A stretch of DNA of 64,000 bases from Streptomyces sp. S465 (GCF_026898115.1 NZ_CP114036.1:3224001-3288000), one strand, 5' to 3'. Counted from the stretch's first letter, positions 19,023-28,532 are shown. Notes: generated by a model from the letters alone, not told the origin. Numbers and translations: made by a program.

Positions 19023-19871
19023 ATGAGCCACAACCAGCCACCGCCACCGCCGGGGCCCTACGGCGGCGGGCCCGGCCCGTACGGAAGCGCTCAGCCCAAT
19101 CCGTACGGCGGCGGGCAGCAGCCCCCCGCGGAGCCCAACCCGTACGCGCAGACGCAGGGTTACGGCTATCCGCAGCAGCAGCCCCCGCAGGGCTACGGCT
19201 ACCCGCAGCAGGCGGCGGGTCCCTACGGCCAGCCGCCCTACCCCGCGCCGCCCGCGGCCGGCGGGGGCGGCAACCGCACCAAGATCATCGCGGTGACGGT
19301 GGCCGGGCTCGTGGTGCTGGGCGCGATCGTCACCGGCGCCGTGGTGCTGACCGGCGGCGACGACGGTCCGAAGGCGATGAAGCTCGTCACTCCCAAGACG
19401 CTCGACGACGGCACCTACACCCTCGACAAGGGCACGGACGACCTCGACAACGAGGGCACCAGCGTGCAGGACAGCATGCCCGAGGGCGCGACCTCCGTCC
19501 TGGCCCAGTACAAGCGGTCGGACGACGACAACTCGGGGCTGGCCTTCTCCGGTATGTACGGGAAGATCAGCGACCCCGACACGGTCCGGGACCAGATGTT
19601 CAAGGGCTTCTCGGGCGGCGACGGCTCCCCCACGGTGGAGAAGAAGCGCAAGCAGTTCCAGCCGGAGGGCGCCGACGGTCCGTCGGTGGAGTGCGAGGTC
19701 GTCAAGTTGTACGACCGGATCTACGCCCCGGCCTGCGTCTGGGCGGAGGAGACGGACGCGGCGATGGTGCTCGACGTCAACGCCGAGAACACCTCGGCCT
19801 CGGACGCCGACATGGAGTCCTTCGCCAAGGTGACCGCGGGCATCTACAAGGACACCCGCAAGCCCGCCTGA
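19023..19871 (+). CDS. PYGQ-rich single-pass membrane protein, paralogue 3
   Basis: A 282-residue, more divergent member of the set. The N terminus SHNQPPPPPGPYGGGPGPYG is Pro/Gly/Tyr-rich to about residue 80. The helix is KIIAVTVAGLVVLGAIVTGAVVLT. The extracellular domain keeps MKLVTPKTLDDG, SGMYGKISDPD, a cysteine in VECEVVKLY and another in PACVWAEET, but lacks the C-terminal EITAKVR block seen in the other two. It ends at a strong hairpin shared with clpX. Function is unknown. Confidence 0.84.
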   Translation: MSHNQPPPPPGPYGGGPGPYGSAQPNPYGGGQQPPAEPNPYAQTQGYGYPQQQPPQGYGYPQQAAGPYGQPPYPAPPAAGGGGNRTKIIAVTVAGLVVLGAIVTGAVVLTGGDDGPKAMKLVTPKTLDDGTYTLDKGTDDLDNEGTSVQDSMPEGATSVLAQYKRSDDDNSGLAFSGMYGKISDPDTVRDQMFKGFSGGDGSPTVEKKRKQFQPEGADGPSVECEVVKLYDRIYAPACVWAEETDAAMVLDVNAENTSASDADMESFAKVTAGIYKDTRKPA

Positions 19872-19905
19872 ACCGCCCACAAGGCGCCACAGGGCGCGTA
19901 CGACA

Positions 19906-19939
19906 CGAAGAGGGCCCCGGAAGACCGGGGCCCTCTTCG
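19906..19939. terminator. Bidirectional terminator between paralogue 3 and clpX
   Basis: A perfect 15-base-pair stem (19906-19920 with 19925-19939) has an AAGA loop. It lies between two convergent genes. Confidence 0.9.
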
Positions 19940-19958
19940 TATGCTCCCTACGGGGCGC

Positions 19959-21245
19959 TCAGGCGCTCTTCTCGTGCCGCTCACCCGGCTCGGTGCCACG
20001 GCTGCGGGGCACCAGCGTGGGATTCACGTTGGAGTGCACGACGTCCTCGGTGATGACGACGCGGGCCACGTCCTTGCGGGACGGCACCTCGTACATCGCC
20101 GACATCAGCACCTCCTCGATGATGGCGCGCAGGCCCCGGGCCCCGGTGCCGCGGAGAATCGCCTGGTCGGCGATGGCCTCCAGGGCCGGACGGTCGAAGT
20201 CCAGCTCGACACCGTCGAGTTCGAACAGCCGTTGGTACTGCTTCACCAGGGCGTTCCGCGGCTCGACCAGGATCTGGAGCAGCGCCTCGCGGTCGAGGTT
20301 GTGGACGGAGGTGATGACCGGGAGACGGCCGATGAATTCCGGGATCATTCCGAACTTCACCAGGTCCTCGGGCATGACCTCCTGGAACTGGTCGCTCGCC
20401 TCGATCTCGCGCTTGGAGCGGATCGTGGCGCCGAATCCGATGCCCTTGGCACCGGCCCGCGCCTCGATGATCTTCTCCAGACCGGCGAAGGCACCGCCCA
20501 CGATGAACAGCACATTCGTGGTGTCGATCTGGATGAACTCCTGGTGCGGGTGTTTCCGTCCGCCCTGCGGCGGCACCGACGCCGTGGTCCCTTCCAGGAT
20601 CTTCAGCAGTGCCTGCTGAACGCCCTCGCCGGACACATCGCGGGTGATCGAGGGGTTCTCGCTCTTACGGGCCACCTTGTCGATCTCGTCGATGTAGATG
20701 ATGCCCGTCTCGGCCTTCTTGACGTCGTAGTCGGCGGCCTGGATCAGCTTCAGGAGGATGTTCTCCACGTCCTCGCCGACATAGCCCGCCTCGGTGAGCG
20801 CGGTCGCGTCGGCGATGGCGAAGGGGACGTTGAGCATCCGGGCGAGGGTCTGCGCGAGCAGGGTCTTGCCGGAGCCGGTGGGGCCGAGCAGCAGGATGTT
20901 GGACTTGGCCAACTCGATGCCGTCGTCGCGGTTGTGGCCGCCGTTCTCCCCCGCCTGGACCCGCTTGTAGTGGTTGTAGACGGCGACCGAGAGCGCCTTC
21001 TTCGCGGCCTCCTGGCCGACCACATAGCCCTCGAGGAATTCATAGATCTCGCGCGGCTTGGGGAGTTCCTCCCAGCGCACCTCGGAGGTCTCGGCGAGCT
21101 CCTCCTCGATGATCTCGTTGCAGAGATCGATGCATTCATCGCAGATGTACACACCCGGGCCCGCGATGAGCTTCTTCACCTGCTTCTGGCTCTTCCCGCA
21201 GAACGAGCACTTGAGCAGGTCGCCGCCGTCACCGATGCGTGCCAC
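19959..21245 (-). CDS. clpX: ATP-dependent Clp protease ATP-binding subunit ClpX
   Basis: A 428-residue AAA+ unfoldase that feeds substrates into ClpP. The N-terminal zinc finger is CSFC (13-16) with CDEC (35-38). Walker A is GPTGSGKT (121-128), Walker B is YIDEIDK, and sensor and box VII motifs follow ([19 protein letters not shown]). IGFGA, the ClpP-binding IGF loop, is present in KGIGFGATI. The GTG start has an AAGGGGAAG region upstream. It lies downstream of clpP1-clpP2 but is separated from clpP2 by 182 bases that include a terminator, so it probably has its own promoter. Confidence 0.97.
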   Translation of the reverse strand: MARIGDGGDLLKCSFCGKSQKQVKKLIAGPGVYICDECIDLCNEIIEEELAETSEVRWEELPKPREIYEFLEGYVVGQEAAKKALSVAVYNHYKRVQAGENGGHNRDDGIELAKSNILLLGPTGSGKTLLAQTLARMLNVPFAIADATALTEAGYVGEDVENILLKLIQAADYDVKKAETGIIYIDEIDKVARKSENPSITRDVSGEGVQQALLKILEGTTASVPPQGGRKHPHQEFIQIDTTNVLFIVGGAFAGLEKIIEARAGAKGIGFGATIRSKREIEASDQFQEVMPEDLVKFGMIPEFIGRLPVITSVHNLDREALLQILVEPRNALVKQYQRLFELDGVELDFDRPALEAIADQAILRGTGARGLRAIIEEVLMSAMYEVPSRKDVARVVITEDVVHSNVNPTLVPRSRGTEPGERHEKSA

Positions 21246-21382
21246 GAGGTGCTTCCCCTTCGCCTTGGATCCGCTGCGCTCCGCGGAACCGGGTGCTTGC
21301 GCTGCGCTTTCTGCTTCTTATTTCCCGGGGCCGGGGCCCCCAGCCTTCTATGACGGTACCTTGCCGGGCCCCCGGTTCGGGC

Positions 21383-21411
21383 CCCCCTTGGACCTACTCG
21401 GTCCAAGGGGG
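21383..21411 (-). terminator. clpP2 terminator hairpin
   Basis: CCCCCTTGGACC (21383-21394) pairs perfectly with 21400-21411 around a TACTC loop, 16 bases beyond the clpP2 stop. Confidence 0.85.
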
Positions 21412-21427
21412 TGGTGCCATCGATGAA

Positions 21428-22099
21428 TCAGCCGAGACCGACCGACGTCTTGCGGGTCGAGACGATCTGGTCGACAAGACCGTACGCCAGGGACTCCTCG
21501 GCCGTGAGGATCTTGTCCCGCTCGATATCGTCGCGGATCTTCTCGATGGGCGTGGTGGAGTGCTTGGCCAGCATCTCCTCGAGCTGCGAGCGCATGCGCA
21601 GGATCTCGTTGGCCGCGATCTCCAGGTCGGAGACCTGACCCCGCCCGGTCTCACTGTACGGCTGGTGGATCAGCACCCGGGCGTTGGGCAGGGCCATCCG
21701 CTTGCCCGGCGTACCGGCGGCGAGCAGCACGGCCGCGGCGGACGCCGCCTGGCCCATGCAGACCGTCTGGATGTCGGGCTTGACGAACTGCATCGTGTCG
21801 TAGATGGCGGTCAGCGCGGTGAACGAGCCGCCGGGCGAGTTGATGTAGACCGAGATGTCGCGGTCCGGGTCCATCGACTCCAGGCACAGCAGCTGCGCCA
21901 TGACGTCGTTGGCCGAGGCGTCGTCGATCTGGACGCCCAGGAAGATCACGCGCTCTTCGAAGAGCTTGGCGTACGGGTCGTACTCGCGAATGCCCTGGGA
22001 GGTGCGCTCGACGAAGCGCGGAACGACATAGCGGGATTCGGCCATCGGGCCGGTGTACAGGCCGCTGCCGGGGAAGTTGCTCATCTGGGTGTTCACCAT
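21428..22099 (-). CDS. clpP2: ATP-dependent Clp protease proteolytic subunit ClpP2
   Basis: A 223-residue serine protease subunit of the ClpP1P2 heteromeric barrel. The catalytic triad residues visible are Ser120 (GQAASAAAV) and His145 (VLIHQP), with the Asp in the [18 protein letters not shown] region. The start is placed at ATG 22099 ([11 protein letters not shown]). ATG 22084 (MSNFPG) is an alternative, and the frame extends upstream into clpP1 without homology. It lies 46 bases after clpP1, so the two are co-transcribed, as in other streptomycetes. Confidence 0.95.
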   Translation of the reverse strand: MVNTQMSNFPGSGLYTGPMAESRYVVPRFVERTSQGIREYDPYAKLFEERVIFLGVQIDDASANDVMAQLLCLESMDPDRDISVYINSPGGSFTALTAIYDTMQFVKPDIQTVCMGQAASAAAVLLAAGTPGKRMALPNARVLIHQPYSETGRGQVSDLEIAANEILRMRSQLEEMLAKHSTTPIEKIRDDIERDKILTAEESLAYGLVDQIVSTRKTSVGLG

Positions 22100-22145
22100 C
22101 CTGTGGCGATCTGGGGGCTGGAGGTCGGCTACGGGACGGCGGGAC

Positions 22146-22760
22146 TCAGGCCCCAGTGCCGCCACCGCCCGGAACGCTGGAGGCGGTCGTCATGACGTCG
22201 TCGATCAGGCCGTACTCCTTGGCCTCCTCGGCGGAGAACCAGCGGTCGCGGTCGGAGTCACGGACGATCTGCTCAACCGTCTGGCCGGTGTGGAAGGCGG
22301 TGAGCTCGGCCATGCGCTTCTTGGTGTGCAGCAGCCGCTCGGCGTGGATCTTGATGTCCGAGGCGGAACCCGCCAGGCCCGCGGAGGGCTGGTGGATCAG
22401 GATCTCGGCATTGGGGAGCGCGAAGCGCTTGCCCGGGGTGCCGGCGCTCAGCAGGAACTGGCCCATCGAGGCGGCGAGGCCCATGGCGATGGTGACCACG
22501 TCGTTCTTGATGTACTGCATGGTGTCGTAGATCGCCATGCCGGCCGAGATCGAACCGCCCGGGGAGTTGATGTAGAGGTAGATGTCCTTGTCCGGATCGG
22601 CGGCGAGCAGGAGTAGCTGTGCCGTGATCTTGTTGGCGATGTCGTCGTCGACCGGCTGGCCGAGGAAGATGATCCGCTCGCCGAGCAGCCGGTTGTAGAC
22701 CTGGTCGCCGAGGCCACCGACGGTCGGCTCGCCGGCGGCGGAAGGCATCGTATTCGTCAC
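22146..22760 (-). CDS. clpP1: ATP-dependent Clp protease proteolytic subunit ClpP1
   Basis: A 204-residue Clp peptidase subunit. Ser98 (GLAASMGQF), His123 (ILIHQPS) and an Asp near 170-172 ([14 protein letters not shown]) form the triad. The GTG at 22760 is chosen because AGGTGG lies five bases upstream. The frame is open to 22943 but that extension has no homology. ClpP1 in Streptomyces is needed for normal differentiation and is regulated by ClgR; a matching box lies upstream. Confidence 0.95.
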   Translation of the reverse strand: MTNTMPSAAGEPTVGGLGDQVYNRLLGERIIFLGQPVDDDIANKITAQLLLLAADPDKDIYLYINSPGGSISAGMAIYDTMQYIKNDVVTIAMGLAASMGQFLLSAGTPGKRFALPNAEILIHQPSAGLAGSASDIKIHAERLLHTKKRMAELTAFHTGQTVEQIVRDSDRDRWFSAEEAKEYGLIDDVMTTASSVPGGGGTGA

Positions 22761-22926
22761 GTATCCACCTGCTCGTCTCTGACGGCTTACTGGCCGTCTC
22801 AGCGTCTTCTTCTGGGTCGGGAGCGCGGCCGCCGGTGCGGCCCCGGCGGGCTTGCGAGACTCCCCTGCCCTCGTACCTACGGACCCTAACGCGCTGGTCG
22901 GCGGGCGCCATCCCGCATCAGGAACT

Positions 22927-22940
22927 GTTCGCTCTGAGCG
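22927..22940. promoter_or_regulatory. ClgR-box-like site upstream of clpP1
   Basis: The plus strand reads GTTCGC-TCTGA-GCG, matching the known ClgR recognition form GTTCGC-N5-GCG. It lies about 170 bases before the clpP1 start. ClgR is the established activator of clpP1P2 in Streptomyces. No promoter was mapped here. Confidence 0.6.
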
Positions 22941-22973
22941 CATGTCCCGGCGCCGGGCGGACGCCGCGGAACA

Positions 22974-23013
22974 CGAACGGGCCCGGACGCGTGCAGACGT
23001 TCGGGCCCGTTCG
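22974..23013 (-). terminator. Trigger factor gene terminator
   Basis: A 12-base-pair stem, CGAACGGGCCCG (22974-22985) with 23002-23013, encloses a 16-base loop that has a small inner stem. It lies 24 bases past the tig stop. Confidence 0.8.
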
Positions 23014-23036
23014 TACGGGCTGTGAGCGGACCGGGG

Positions 23037-24473
23037 TCAGCTCTCGGCCTTGTCCTGCTTCTCCTGGGACTCCGCGGGCTCCTCGGCGGTCTCGGCCTCG
23101 GCCTCGGCGGGCTCCTCGGCGGTCTCGGAGGTGGCCTCGACCGTCTCGCCGGTCTCGTCCTCCTCGTCGTCCAGGTCGACGGTCTCGCCCTTGTCGTCGA
23201 CGACCTTGGCGGCCTCGACCACCACGGCCAGCGCCTTGCCGCGGGCGACCTCGCCGACGAGCATCGGCACCTGGCCGCCCTCGACGACGGCCTGGGCGAA
23301 CTGGTCCGGGCTCATACCGGAGGACTGGGCGCGGCGCATGAGGTGCTCGGTGAGCTCCTCCTGGCCGACGGACAGCTGCTCCTTGTTGACCAGCTCGTCG
23401 AGGACGAACTGGGTCCGGATGCCCTTCTCGGCCTGCTCCTTGAGCTCGGCGTCGAACTCCTCGGCGGTCTTGCCCTGCATCTGCAGGTAGGAGTCCAGGT
23501 TCAGGCCCATCTGGCCGAGCTGGTGGTGCTCCAGGTTGTGCTTGCGGGTGTTGATCTCGTCCTCGAGGAGCTTCTCGGGGATCGGCACCTCGACCAGGGC
23601 CAGCAGGGCGTCCAGCACCTTCTCCTGGGCCTGGGTGGCCTGCTCGAACTTCTTCGACCGCTCCAGGCGCTTGCGGCTGTCCGCGCGCATCTCCTCGAGG
23701 GTGTCGAACTCGCTGGCCAGCTGGGCGAAGTCGTCGTCGAGCTCCGGCAGCTCACGGGCCTTGACCTCGGAGACCTTGACCGTGACCTCGGCCTCCTTGC
23801 CCTGGGCGGAGCCGCCCTTGAGCTCGGAGGTGAAGGTGGCCTCGCCACCCGCCTCCAGGCCGGTCACGGCCTCGTCGATGCCGTCCAGCAGCTCGCCCGA
23901 GCCGATGGTGTAGGTGACGCCATTGGCGACACCGTCCTCGAGGACCTCGCCGTCGACCTTGGCCTCGAGGTCGATCACGACGACGTCGCCCTCGGCGGCG
24001 GCGCGCTCCACGGCCGAGGTGGTGGCGAAGCGCTCGCGCAGCTGCTCGACGGACTTGTCGATGTCCTCGTCCGTGACCTCGACGGAGTCGACGGTGACCT
24101 CGATGCCGGAGTAGTCCGGGATCTCGATCGTCGGCCGGATGTCGACCTCGGCGGTGAAAGTCAGCAGCTCGTTGTCCTTGAGCTCGGTGATGTCCACCTC
24201 GGGCTGGCCGAGCGGGTTCAGCTCACCCTCGTTGACCGCGTCGGTGTAGAACTTCGGGAGCGCGTCGTTGACGGCCTCCTCCAGCACCGCGCCGCGGCCG
24301 AACCGCTGGTCGATGATGCGGGCCGGGATCTTGCCCTTACGGAACCCAGGCACCGTGACCTGCTGGTTGATCTTCTTGTACGCCGCGTCGAGGCTGGGCT
24401 TGAGCTCCTCGAAGGGCACCTCGACAGTGAGCCGAACCCGGGTCGGGTTCAGGTTCTCCACGGCGCTCTTCAC
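23037..24473 (-). CDS. tig: Trigger factor
   Basis: A 478-residue ribosome-bound chaperone and peptidyl-prolyl isomerase. The N-terminal domain has the ribosome-docking signature ([14 protein letters not shown]), the middle FKBP-like domain starts near residue 155 ([19 protein letters not shown]), and a long helical substrate-binding region follows. The last 50 residues are very acidic ([18 protein letters not shown]), a tail seen in actinobacterial trigger factors. The start is GTG 24473 with AAGGAG upstream; upstream in-frame codons overlap the tRNA-Pro region and are not coding. Confidence 0.96.
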   Translation of the reverse strand: MKSAVENLNPTRVRLTVEVPFEELKPSLDAAYKKINQQVTVPGFRKGKIPARIIDQRFGRGAVLEEAVNDALPKFYTDAVNEGELNPLGQPEVDITELKDNELLTFTAEVDIRPTIEIPDYSGIEVTVDSVEVTDEDIDKSVEQLRERFATTSAVERAAAEGDVVVIDLEAKVDGEVLEDGVANGVTYTIGSGELLDGIDEAVTGLEAGGEATFTSELKGGSAQGKEAEVTVKVSEVKARELPELDDDFAQLASEFDTLEEMRADSRKRLERSKKFEQATQAQEKVLDALLALVEVPIPEKLLEDEINTRKHNLEHHQLGQMGLNLDSYLQMQGKTAEEFDAELKEQAEKGIRTQFVLDELVNKEQLSVGQEELTEHLMRRAQSSGMSPDQFAQAVVEGGQVPMLVGEVARGKALAVVVEAAKVVDDKGETVDLDDEEDETGETVEATSETAEEPAEAEAETAEEPAESQEKQDKAES

Positions 24474-24627
24474 GGTTCGGTCTCCTTGGGGGCTGACGTG
24501 TGGTGTTCGGCTGCGGTGCGCTGTCGCGTCGCAGCGGATTCGCGTCCGGTTAAAAGACACAGACACGCAGCTTGCATAGTAACCGCAAGCATGACGGGCC
24601 CCACAACGCGATCTTGACGTATGTGGT

Positions 24628-24704
24628 TGGTCGGGGTGGCCGGATTCGAACCGACGACCTTCCGCTCCCAAAGCGGACGCGCTACCAAGCTGCGCCACAC
24701 CCCG
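24628..24704 (-). tRNA. tRNA-Pro (anticodon UGG)
   Basis: On the minus strand the cloverleaf has acceptor CGGGGTG/CACCCCG, an anticodon stem-loop ending in CTTTGGGAG with anticodon TGG, T-loop GTTCGAATC and an A discriminator. CCA is encoded (complement of 24628-24630). Confidence 0.96.
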
Positions 24705-24882
24705 TCGGTGCGACACGTAGGGTACATGCCCGCGGACGCCCCGGCTGCCGGTTATTCGACTGGTGGCAAGGGTGTGCGGGGAACGGTGCAGACCCGCTAC
24801 GATGCATCCCGTGCCGCGGTCCGGGCGATCATGCCCGGCCGAGGGTGTCCGGGCGACCGGTGCATCCGCGTACGCGGTGCGT

Positions 24883-24956
24883 GCGGGCGTAGCTCAATGG
24901 TAGAGCCCCAGTCTTCCAAACTGGCTACGCGGGTTCGATTCCCGTCGCCCGCTCCA
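24883..24956 (+). tRNA. tRNA-Gly (anticodon UCC)
   Basis: The cloverleaf has acceptor GCGGGCG/CGCCCGC, D-arm AGCTCAATGGTAGAGC, an anticodon loop with TCC (CTTCCAA), T-loop GTTCGATTC and an encoded CCA at 24954-24956. Confidence 0.96.
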
Positions 24957-24963
24957 ATGCTTT

Positions 24964-24997
24964 CGGCCCGGTCCGGGGAGTTTCCCGGACCGGGCCG
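24964..24997 (+). terminator. tRNA-Gly terminator hairpin
   Basis: A 14-base-pair stem (24964-24977 with 24984-24997) has a GAGTTT loop and starts eight bases after the tRNA CCA. Confidence 0.85.
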
Positions 24998-25096
24998 TTC
25001 GCTTATACCGCCGCGTACGCGGCCGGACCGCCCATAGGCGGCGGCCCGGCCGCCGCGGACGGCTCAGAGGTCTTTCAGGGGCTGCGGAGGGGTCTT

Positions 25097-25291
25097 TCAG
25101 AGGCTGATGTCGGCAATCGCCTCGGCGGCCGAGTCGAGGAAGTCCTGAATGTCCGGCGCGATGTCGGACGAGGCGAGCAGGAACCCGAAGAGCACCGCGA
25201 CGAGCGCCGGCCCCCACTTGACTCGGCCATTGCGGATCATCAGCACCAGGATGATGCCCACCAGCAGCACCAATGACAGGGAAATGGCCAC
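25097..25291 (-). CDS. Small hypothetical membrane protein
   Basis: A 64-residue protein starting at GTG 25291 (VAISLSLVLL), chosen because GAGGGTGGG lies just upstream; GTG 25315 would add eight residues. It has one or two membrane segments (ISLSLVLLVGIILVLMI and WGPALVAVLFGFLLA) separated by a short charged turn (RNGRVK), then an acidic amphipathic tail (DIAPDIQDFLDSAAEAI). I do not recognise a named family. It stands alone beside the tRNA-Gly gene. Confidence 0.7.
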   Translation of the reverse strand: MAISLSLVLLVGIILVLMIRNGRVKWGPALVAVLFGFLLASSDIAPDIQDFLDSAAEAIADISL

Positions 25292-25906
25292 AACATCCCA
25301 CCCTCGGTCGCACACGTCTCACCGGCCCGGAAGCACGCGACCCCGCACACCCCCGCAGCCACCATCGTGCCATCAACTTCCGCCGGTCAGCAGTGGGATG
25401 GAGCGATAAACGGTCACCAGTGCACACAGCACCCACCTCGCCGGTACCCGCCCGGTAAGCGTTCATTCAATCCGTCATGGGTGATGCTGCCCACAACTCG
25501 ACAAGGTCCCCGATTGATGAATTCCGACCGCCTCCACATGACCTCGGACGGGAATTCGGAATTCGCCCGACGGTCACTCGCCGGGGTGACAAAACACTAA
25601 TGAATCAGACATTCCACCAGAGCCCGCCGGGGGGCATATGCCCCAATTAAGTGGGATGAAGGCCAACAGAACGGACAGCATGAACCCGGATATCGAATGA
25701 TCGCATCGCTTTGTCGACTCACCGGGTCGACTTCCCCGGGCCGGCTATCGGCCGCGCCACGAAGACCATGCGGGGAAAAAACTGAACGAGGTTTTACGGC
25801 ACACAGGTTTCAGCGCTATCGTCCTTCAGATGTTTCACGCTGCCATGCCCCCTCCACGCGCAGTGAGGTCCCGGGTACTCTCCCCCAGTTCCTGGTGGGA
25901 GGGCCT
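25292..25906. other. Long AT-richer intergenic region before the acyltransferase gene
   Basis: These 615 bases are less GC-rich than the surroundings and show no convincing reading frame. They hold a perfect 14-base palindrome GGGGCATATGCCCC (25631-25644), close repeats of GAATTCG near 25551-25565, and the promoter region of the acyltransferase. Streptomyces intergenic DNA of this length often holds several promoters or a small RNA; none can be named from sequence. Confidence 0.6.
25631..25644. promoter_or_regulatory. Perfect palindrome, possible operator
   Basis: GGGGCATATGCCCC is a 14-base perfect inverted repeat followed by AATTAA, about 260 bases before the acyltransferase start. The binding protein is unknown. 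Confidence 0.35.
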
Positions 25907-27097
25907 GTGACCAACTCCCTGCGCCCGCACGACTCCCAGCGGACTCCTCTGCCCCAGCAGACGACGTCCTCTCCCCCCACGTCGCGGGACGAAGAAGCCG
26001 GGCAGCAGGGGACCACCCCGCCCGCCCCCAGCACCCCCAGCGCCCCCGCCCGGCAGAAGCCGAAACAGCGGGACGCGTTCTTCGACAACGCGAAGTACCT
26101 CGCGATCGTGCTGGTCGCGATGGGGCACTCCTGGGAGCCGCTGACCGACTCCAGCCGCACCGCGGAAGCGCTGTACATGACCGTGTACACCTTCCACATG
26201 CCGGCCTTCATCATCATCTCCGGCTACTTCTCGCGCAGCTTCGACATGCGGCCGGACCGGCTCAAGCGGCTGATCACCGGGGTCGCGGTGCCCTACCTGA
26301 TCTTCGAGATCGCGTACACGCTCTTCAAGCGCTGGGCGGACGACGACCCCACGTACGACTTCAGCCTGCTCGACCCCTGGTACCTCACCTGGTTCCTGAT
26401 CGCGCTGTTCGTGTGGCGGCTGTCCACCCCGATCTGGAAGCTGGTGCGCTGGCCGCTCCCGCTCGCGCTGGCGATCGCCACGCTCGCCTCCGTCTCACCC
26501 GACATCGGCGACGACCTGGACATGCAGCGGGTGCTCCAGTTCCTTCCGTTCTTCGTCCTGGGGCTGTGCATGAAGCCCGAGCACTTCCAGCTGATGCGCC
26601 GCCGCGCGGTGCGGATCGCGGCCGTGCCGGTCTTCGCCTGCGCCCTGGTGTTCGCCTACTGGGCGGCGCCGCGGATGAACTCGGCGTGGTTCTACCACCG
26701 CGACAGCGTCCAGGAGCTCGGCGCGCCCCCGTGGACCGGCCCGGTGATGACGCTCGCCCTCTTCGGCTGCTCCATCGTGCTCGTCAGCTGCTTCTTCGCC
26801 TGGGTGCCGCGGCGGCACATGTGGTTCACCGTCCTGGGCGCCGGGACGCTCTACGGCTACCTGCTGCACGGCTTCCTGGCCAAGGGCTCCCGCTTCTGGG
26901 GCTGGTTCGACAACGAGTGGCTGCACAAGCCGCTGGGCGAGATCGTGGTCACGGTCATCGCCGGCACCGTGATCACCGTGCTGTGCACGCCTCCCGTCCA
27001 GCGCGTCTTCCGCTTCGCCATGGAGCCGAAGATGGCCTGGGCGTTCCGTAAGGACCCCGCCGAACAGGCCCGCAGCCGCACGACGACGGCGGCCTGA
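25907..27097 (+). CDS. Membrane acyltransferase (acyltransferase family 3)
   Basis: A 396-residue polytopic membrane protein. Residues 1-48 are a Pro/Ser/Thr/Gln-rich, probably disordered cytoplasmic leader. The acyltransferase-3 core starts at FFDNAKYLAIVLVAMGHSW, where the His is the family's conserved residue, and about ten hydrophobic helices follow (for example MPAFIIISGYFSR). Proteins of this type O-acetylate sugars, polysaccharides or peptidoglycan. Fucose 4-O-acetyltransferase-like annotation is common for this subgroup; the acceptor is unknown here. GTG 25907 is chosen for GGGAGG five bases upstream. The gene stands alone and ends at a strong terminator. Confidence 0.87.
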   Translation: MTNSLRPHDSQRTPLPQQTTSSPPTSRDEEAGQQGTTPPAPSTPSAPARQKPKQRDAFFDNAKYLAIVLVAMGHSWEPLTDSSRTAEALYMTVYTFHMPAFIIISGYFSRSFDMRPDRLKRLITGVAVPYLIFEIAYTLFKRWADDDPTYDFSLLDPWYLTWFLIALFVWRLSTPIWKLVRWPLPLALAIATLASVSPDIGDDLDMQRVLQFLPFFVLGLCMKPEHFQLMRRRAVRIAAVPVFACALVFAYWAAPRMNSAWFYHRDSVQELGAPPWTGPVMTLALFGCSIVLVSCFFAWVPRRHMWFTVLGAGTLYGYLLHGFLAKGSRFWGWFDNEWLHKPLGEIVVTVIAGTVITVLCTPPVQRVFRFAMEPKMAWAFRKDPAEQARSRTTTAA

Positions 27098-27120
27098 CGG
27101 CCTGCGCGGCCACGACGCGG

Positions 27121-27158
27121 AAGGGCTGGACCGTGGATCCCACGGCCCAGCCCTTTTT
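27121..27158 (+). terminator. Rho-independent terminator of the acyltransferase gene
   Basis: Outer stem 27121-27129 with 27147-27155 and inner stem 27131-27136 with 27140-27145 are separated by one A·C mismatch and followed by a T run (27154-27158). This is one of the few canonical T-tract terminators in the window. Confidence 0.9.
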
Positions 27159-27261
27159 GCTGCGCCCGTCCAGGCATGGCTTGGGGATCAGATGGTGCGG
27201 AGGTGTGGATCAGATGGCTTGAAACAGTCGCCGAACCCGGTTCACTGGCGGTGGATCAGGC

Positions 27262-28404
27262 TCACTGGCGGCAGATCAGCAGCAGGGCCCGGTCGTCGTT
27301 GACGTCCTTCGCGACCGTCTCGATCAGGTGCCAGGCCGCGCCCTGGAAACCGGAGCCGACATAGCGGTCCGCCTCGCCGGTGAGGCGGTCGATGCCCTCG
27401 CTGATGTCCCGGTCGGCGGTCTCGACGAGGCCGTCGGTGAAGAGCATCAGGACGTCGCCGGGGCGCAGCGTGCCCTTGGTGGGGTCGAATTGGGCGCCGT
27501 CGTAGACGCCCAGCAGCGGGCCCTCGGCGGACTTCTCCTCCCACTTGCCGGTGCCCGCGCTCAGCTGGAGCGCGGGCAGATGCCCGGCGGAGAAGAGTTC
27601 GAAGTCGCCGCTGTCGAGGTCGAGGACGAGATGGATGGAGGTCGCGAAGCCCTCGTCCCAGTCCTGGCGCAGGAGATAGCCGTTGGCGGCCGGGAGGAAG
27701 CCGTGCGGGGGCAGGGAGCCGAGGAGGCCGCCGAAGGCCCCGGAGAGCAGCAGGGCGCGGGATGCGGCGTCCATGCCCTTGCCGGAGACGTCGGTGAGGA
27801 CGACTTCGAGGGTGCGGCCGCCGCCGGTGCGGGCGGCGACGACGAAGTCGCCGGAGAAGGACTGTCCACCGGCCGGGCGCAGCGCCATCTCGCGGTGCCA
27901 GCCGCGCGGCAGACCGGGCAGCTTGCTCTGGACGCGGATGCGCTCGCGCAGGTCGAAGAGCATGGTGCCGCCGCGCCGCCAGGGCACCCCGACGCGGCTG
28001 CGGAACTGGGCGATCAGCAGGCCGAAGAAGCCGACGGCGGCGACGACCAGGATGGTGCCGGGGGTGACCCGGGAGGAGGCGTCCTCCTCGGTGTACGGGC
28101 CGAGCACGGCGGACTCCACGATCAGGGCCGTGGCGGCCGCCGCGTACAGGGCGAGCAGGCTGGCGGGGCGCAGCAGCAGCCCGCCCGCGACGATGGGCAG
28201 GACGAGGGCGGACGGCGAGCACCAGTCGGGCTGGGCGATGGTGCCGCCGGCGATGGCGGGGACGCCGAGCAGCAGTGCGGTCAGGGCGAGCCGGTCGGAA
28301 CCCTCACCGCGGAAGTAGTCGACTCCGGCTTTGCGCACGCCTGTGCGAGCCCGGTGCAGAGCTCTGCGCATCCGGGCCAACGGAGTGTCCACGCCGCCAG
28401 TCAT
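27262..28404 (-). CDS. Membrane-anchored SpoIIE/PP2C-type serine phosphatase
   Basis: A 380-residue protein with three or four membrane helices in residues 38-145 (LALTALLLGVPAIAG, LLLRPASLLALYAAAATALIV, TILVVAAVGFFGLLIAQF). A PPM/SpoIIE phosphatase domain (about 175-380) carries the metal-binding aspartates in SFSGDFVVAA, LTDVSGKGMDAA, LFTDGLVETAD and NDDRALLLI. Such phosphatases act on phosphorylated anti-sigma antagonists and number in the dozens in Streptomyces. No anti-sigma or antagonist gene is adjacent, so the target is unknown. The start is ATG 28404. Confidence 0.92.
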   Translation of the reverse strand: MTGGVDTPLARMRRALHRARTGVRKAGVDYFRGEGSDRLALTALLLGVPAIAGGTIAQPDWCSPSALVLPIVAGGLLLRPASLLALYAAAATALIVESAVLGPYTEEDASSRVTPGTILVVAAVGFFGLLIAQFRSRVGVPWRRGGTMLFDLRERIRVQSKLPGLPRGWHREMALRPAGGQSFSGDFVVAARTGGGRTLEVVLTDVSGKGMDAASRALLLSGAFGGLLGSLPPHGFLPAANGYLLRQDWDEGFATSIHLVLDLDSGDFELFSAGHLPALQLSAGTGKWEEKSAEGPLLGVYDGAQFDPTKGTLRPGDVLMLFTDGLVETADRDISEGIDRLTGEADRYVGSGFQGAAWHLIETVAKDVNDDRALLLICRQ

Positions 28405-28532
28405 TGCATCGGGACCCTACCCACCCGTTCGGACGCGCGTCGATTCGTGGCGCGTTGAACCACCCAGCCAGGGGGGCAATCGTAAGCGAAATTCGTTCGC
28501 GCGTGCGGGAAGCGGCTGCTAGGGATGGGAAT

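Noticed and set aside
24628..24956. tRNA genes as attachment sites of an integrated element
   Set aside because: Both tRNAs are intact, no repeated 3' tRNA end, integrase or excisionase lies nearby, and the flanking genes are core genes.
25367..25600. Possible 77-codon gene in the gap before the acyltransferase
   Set aside because: It has no coding-type third-position bias, no ribosome binding site and no recognisable protein.
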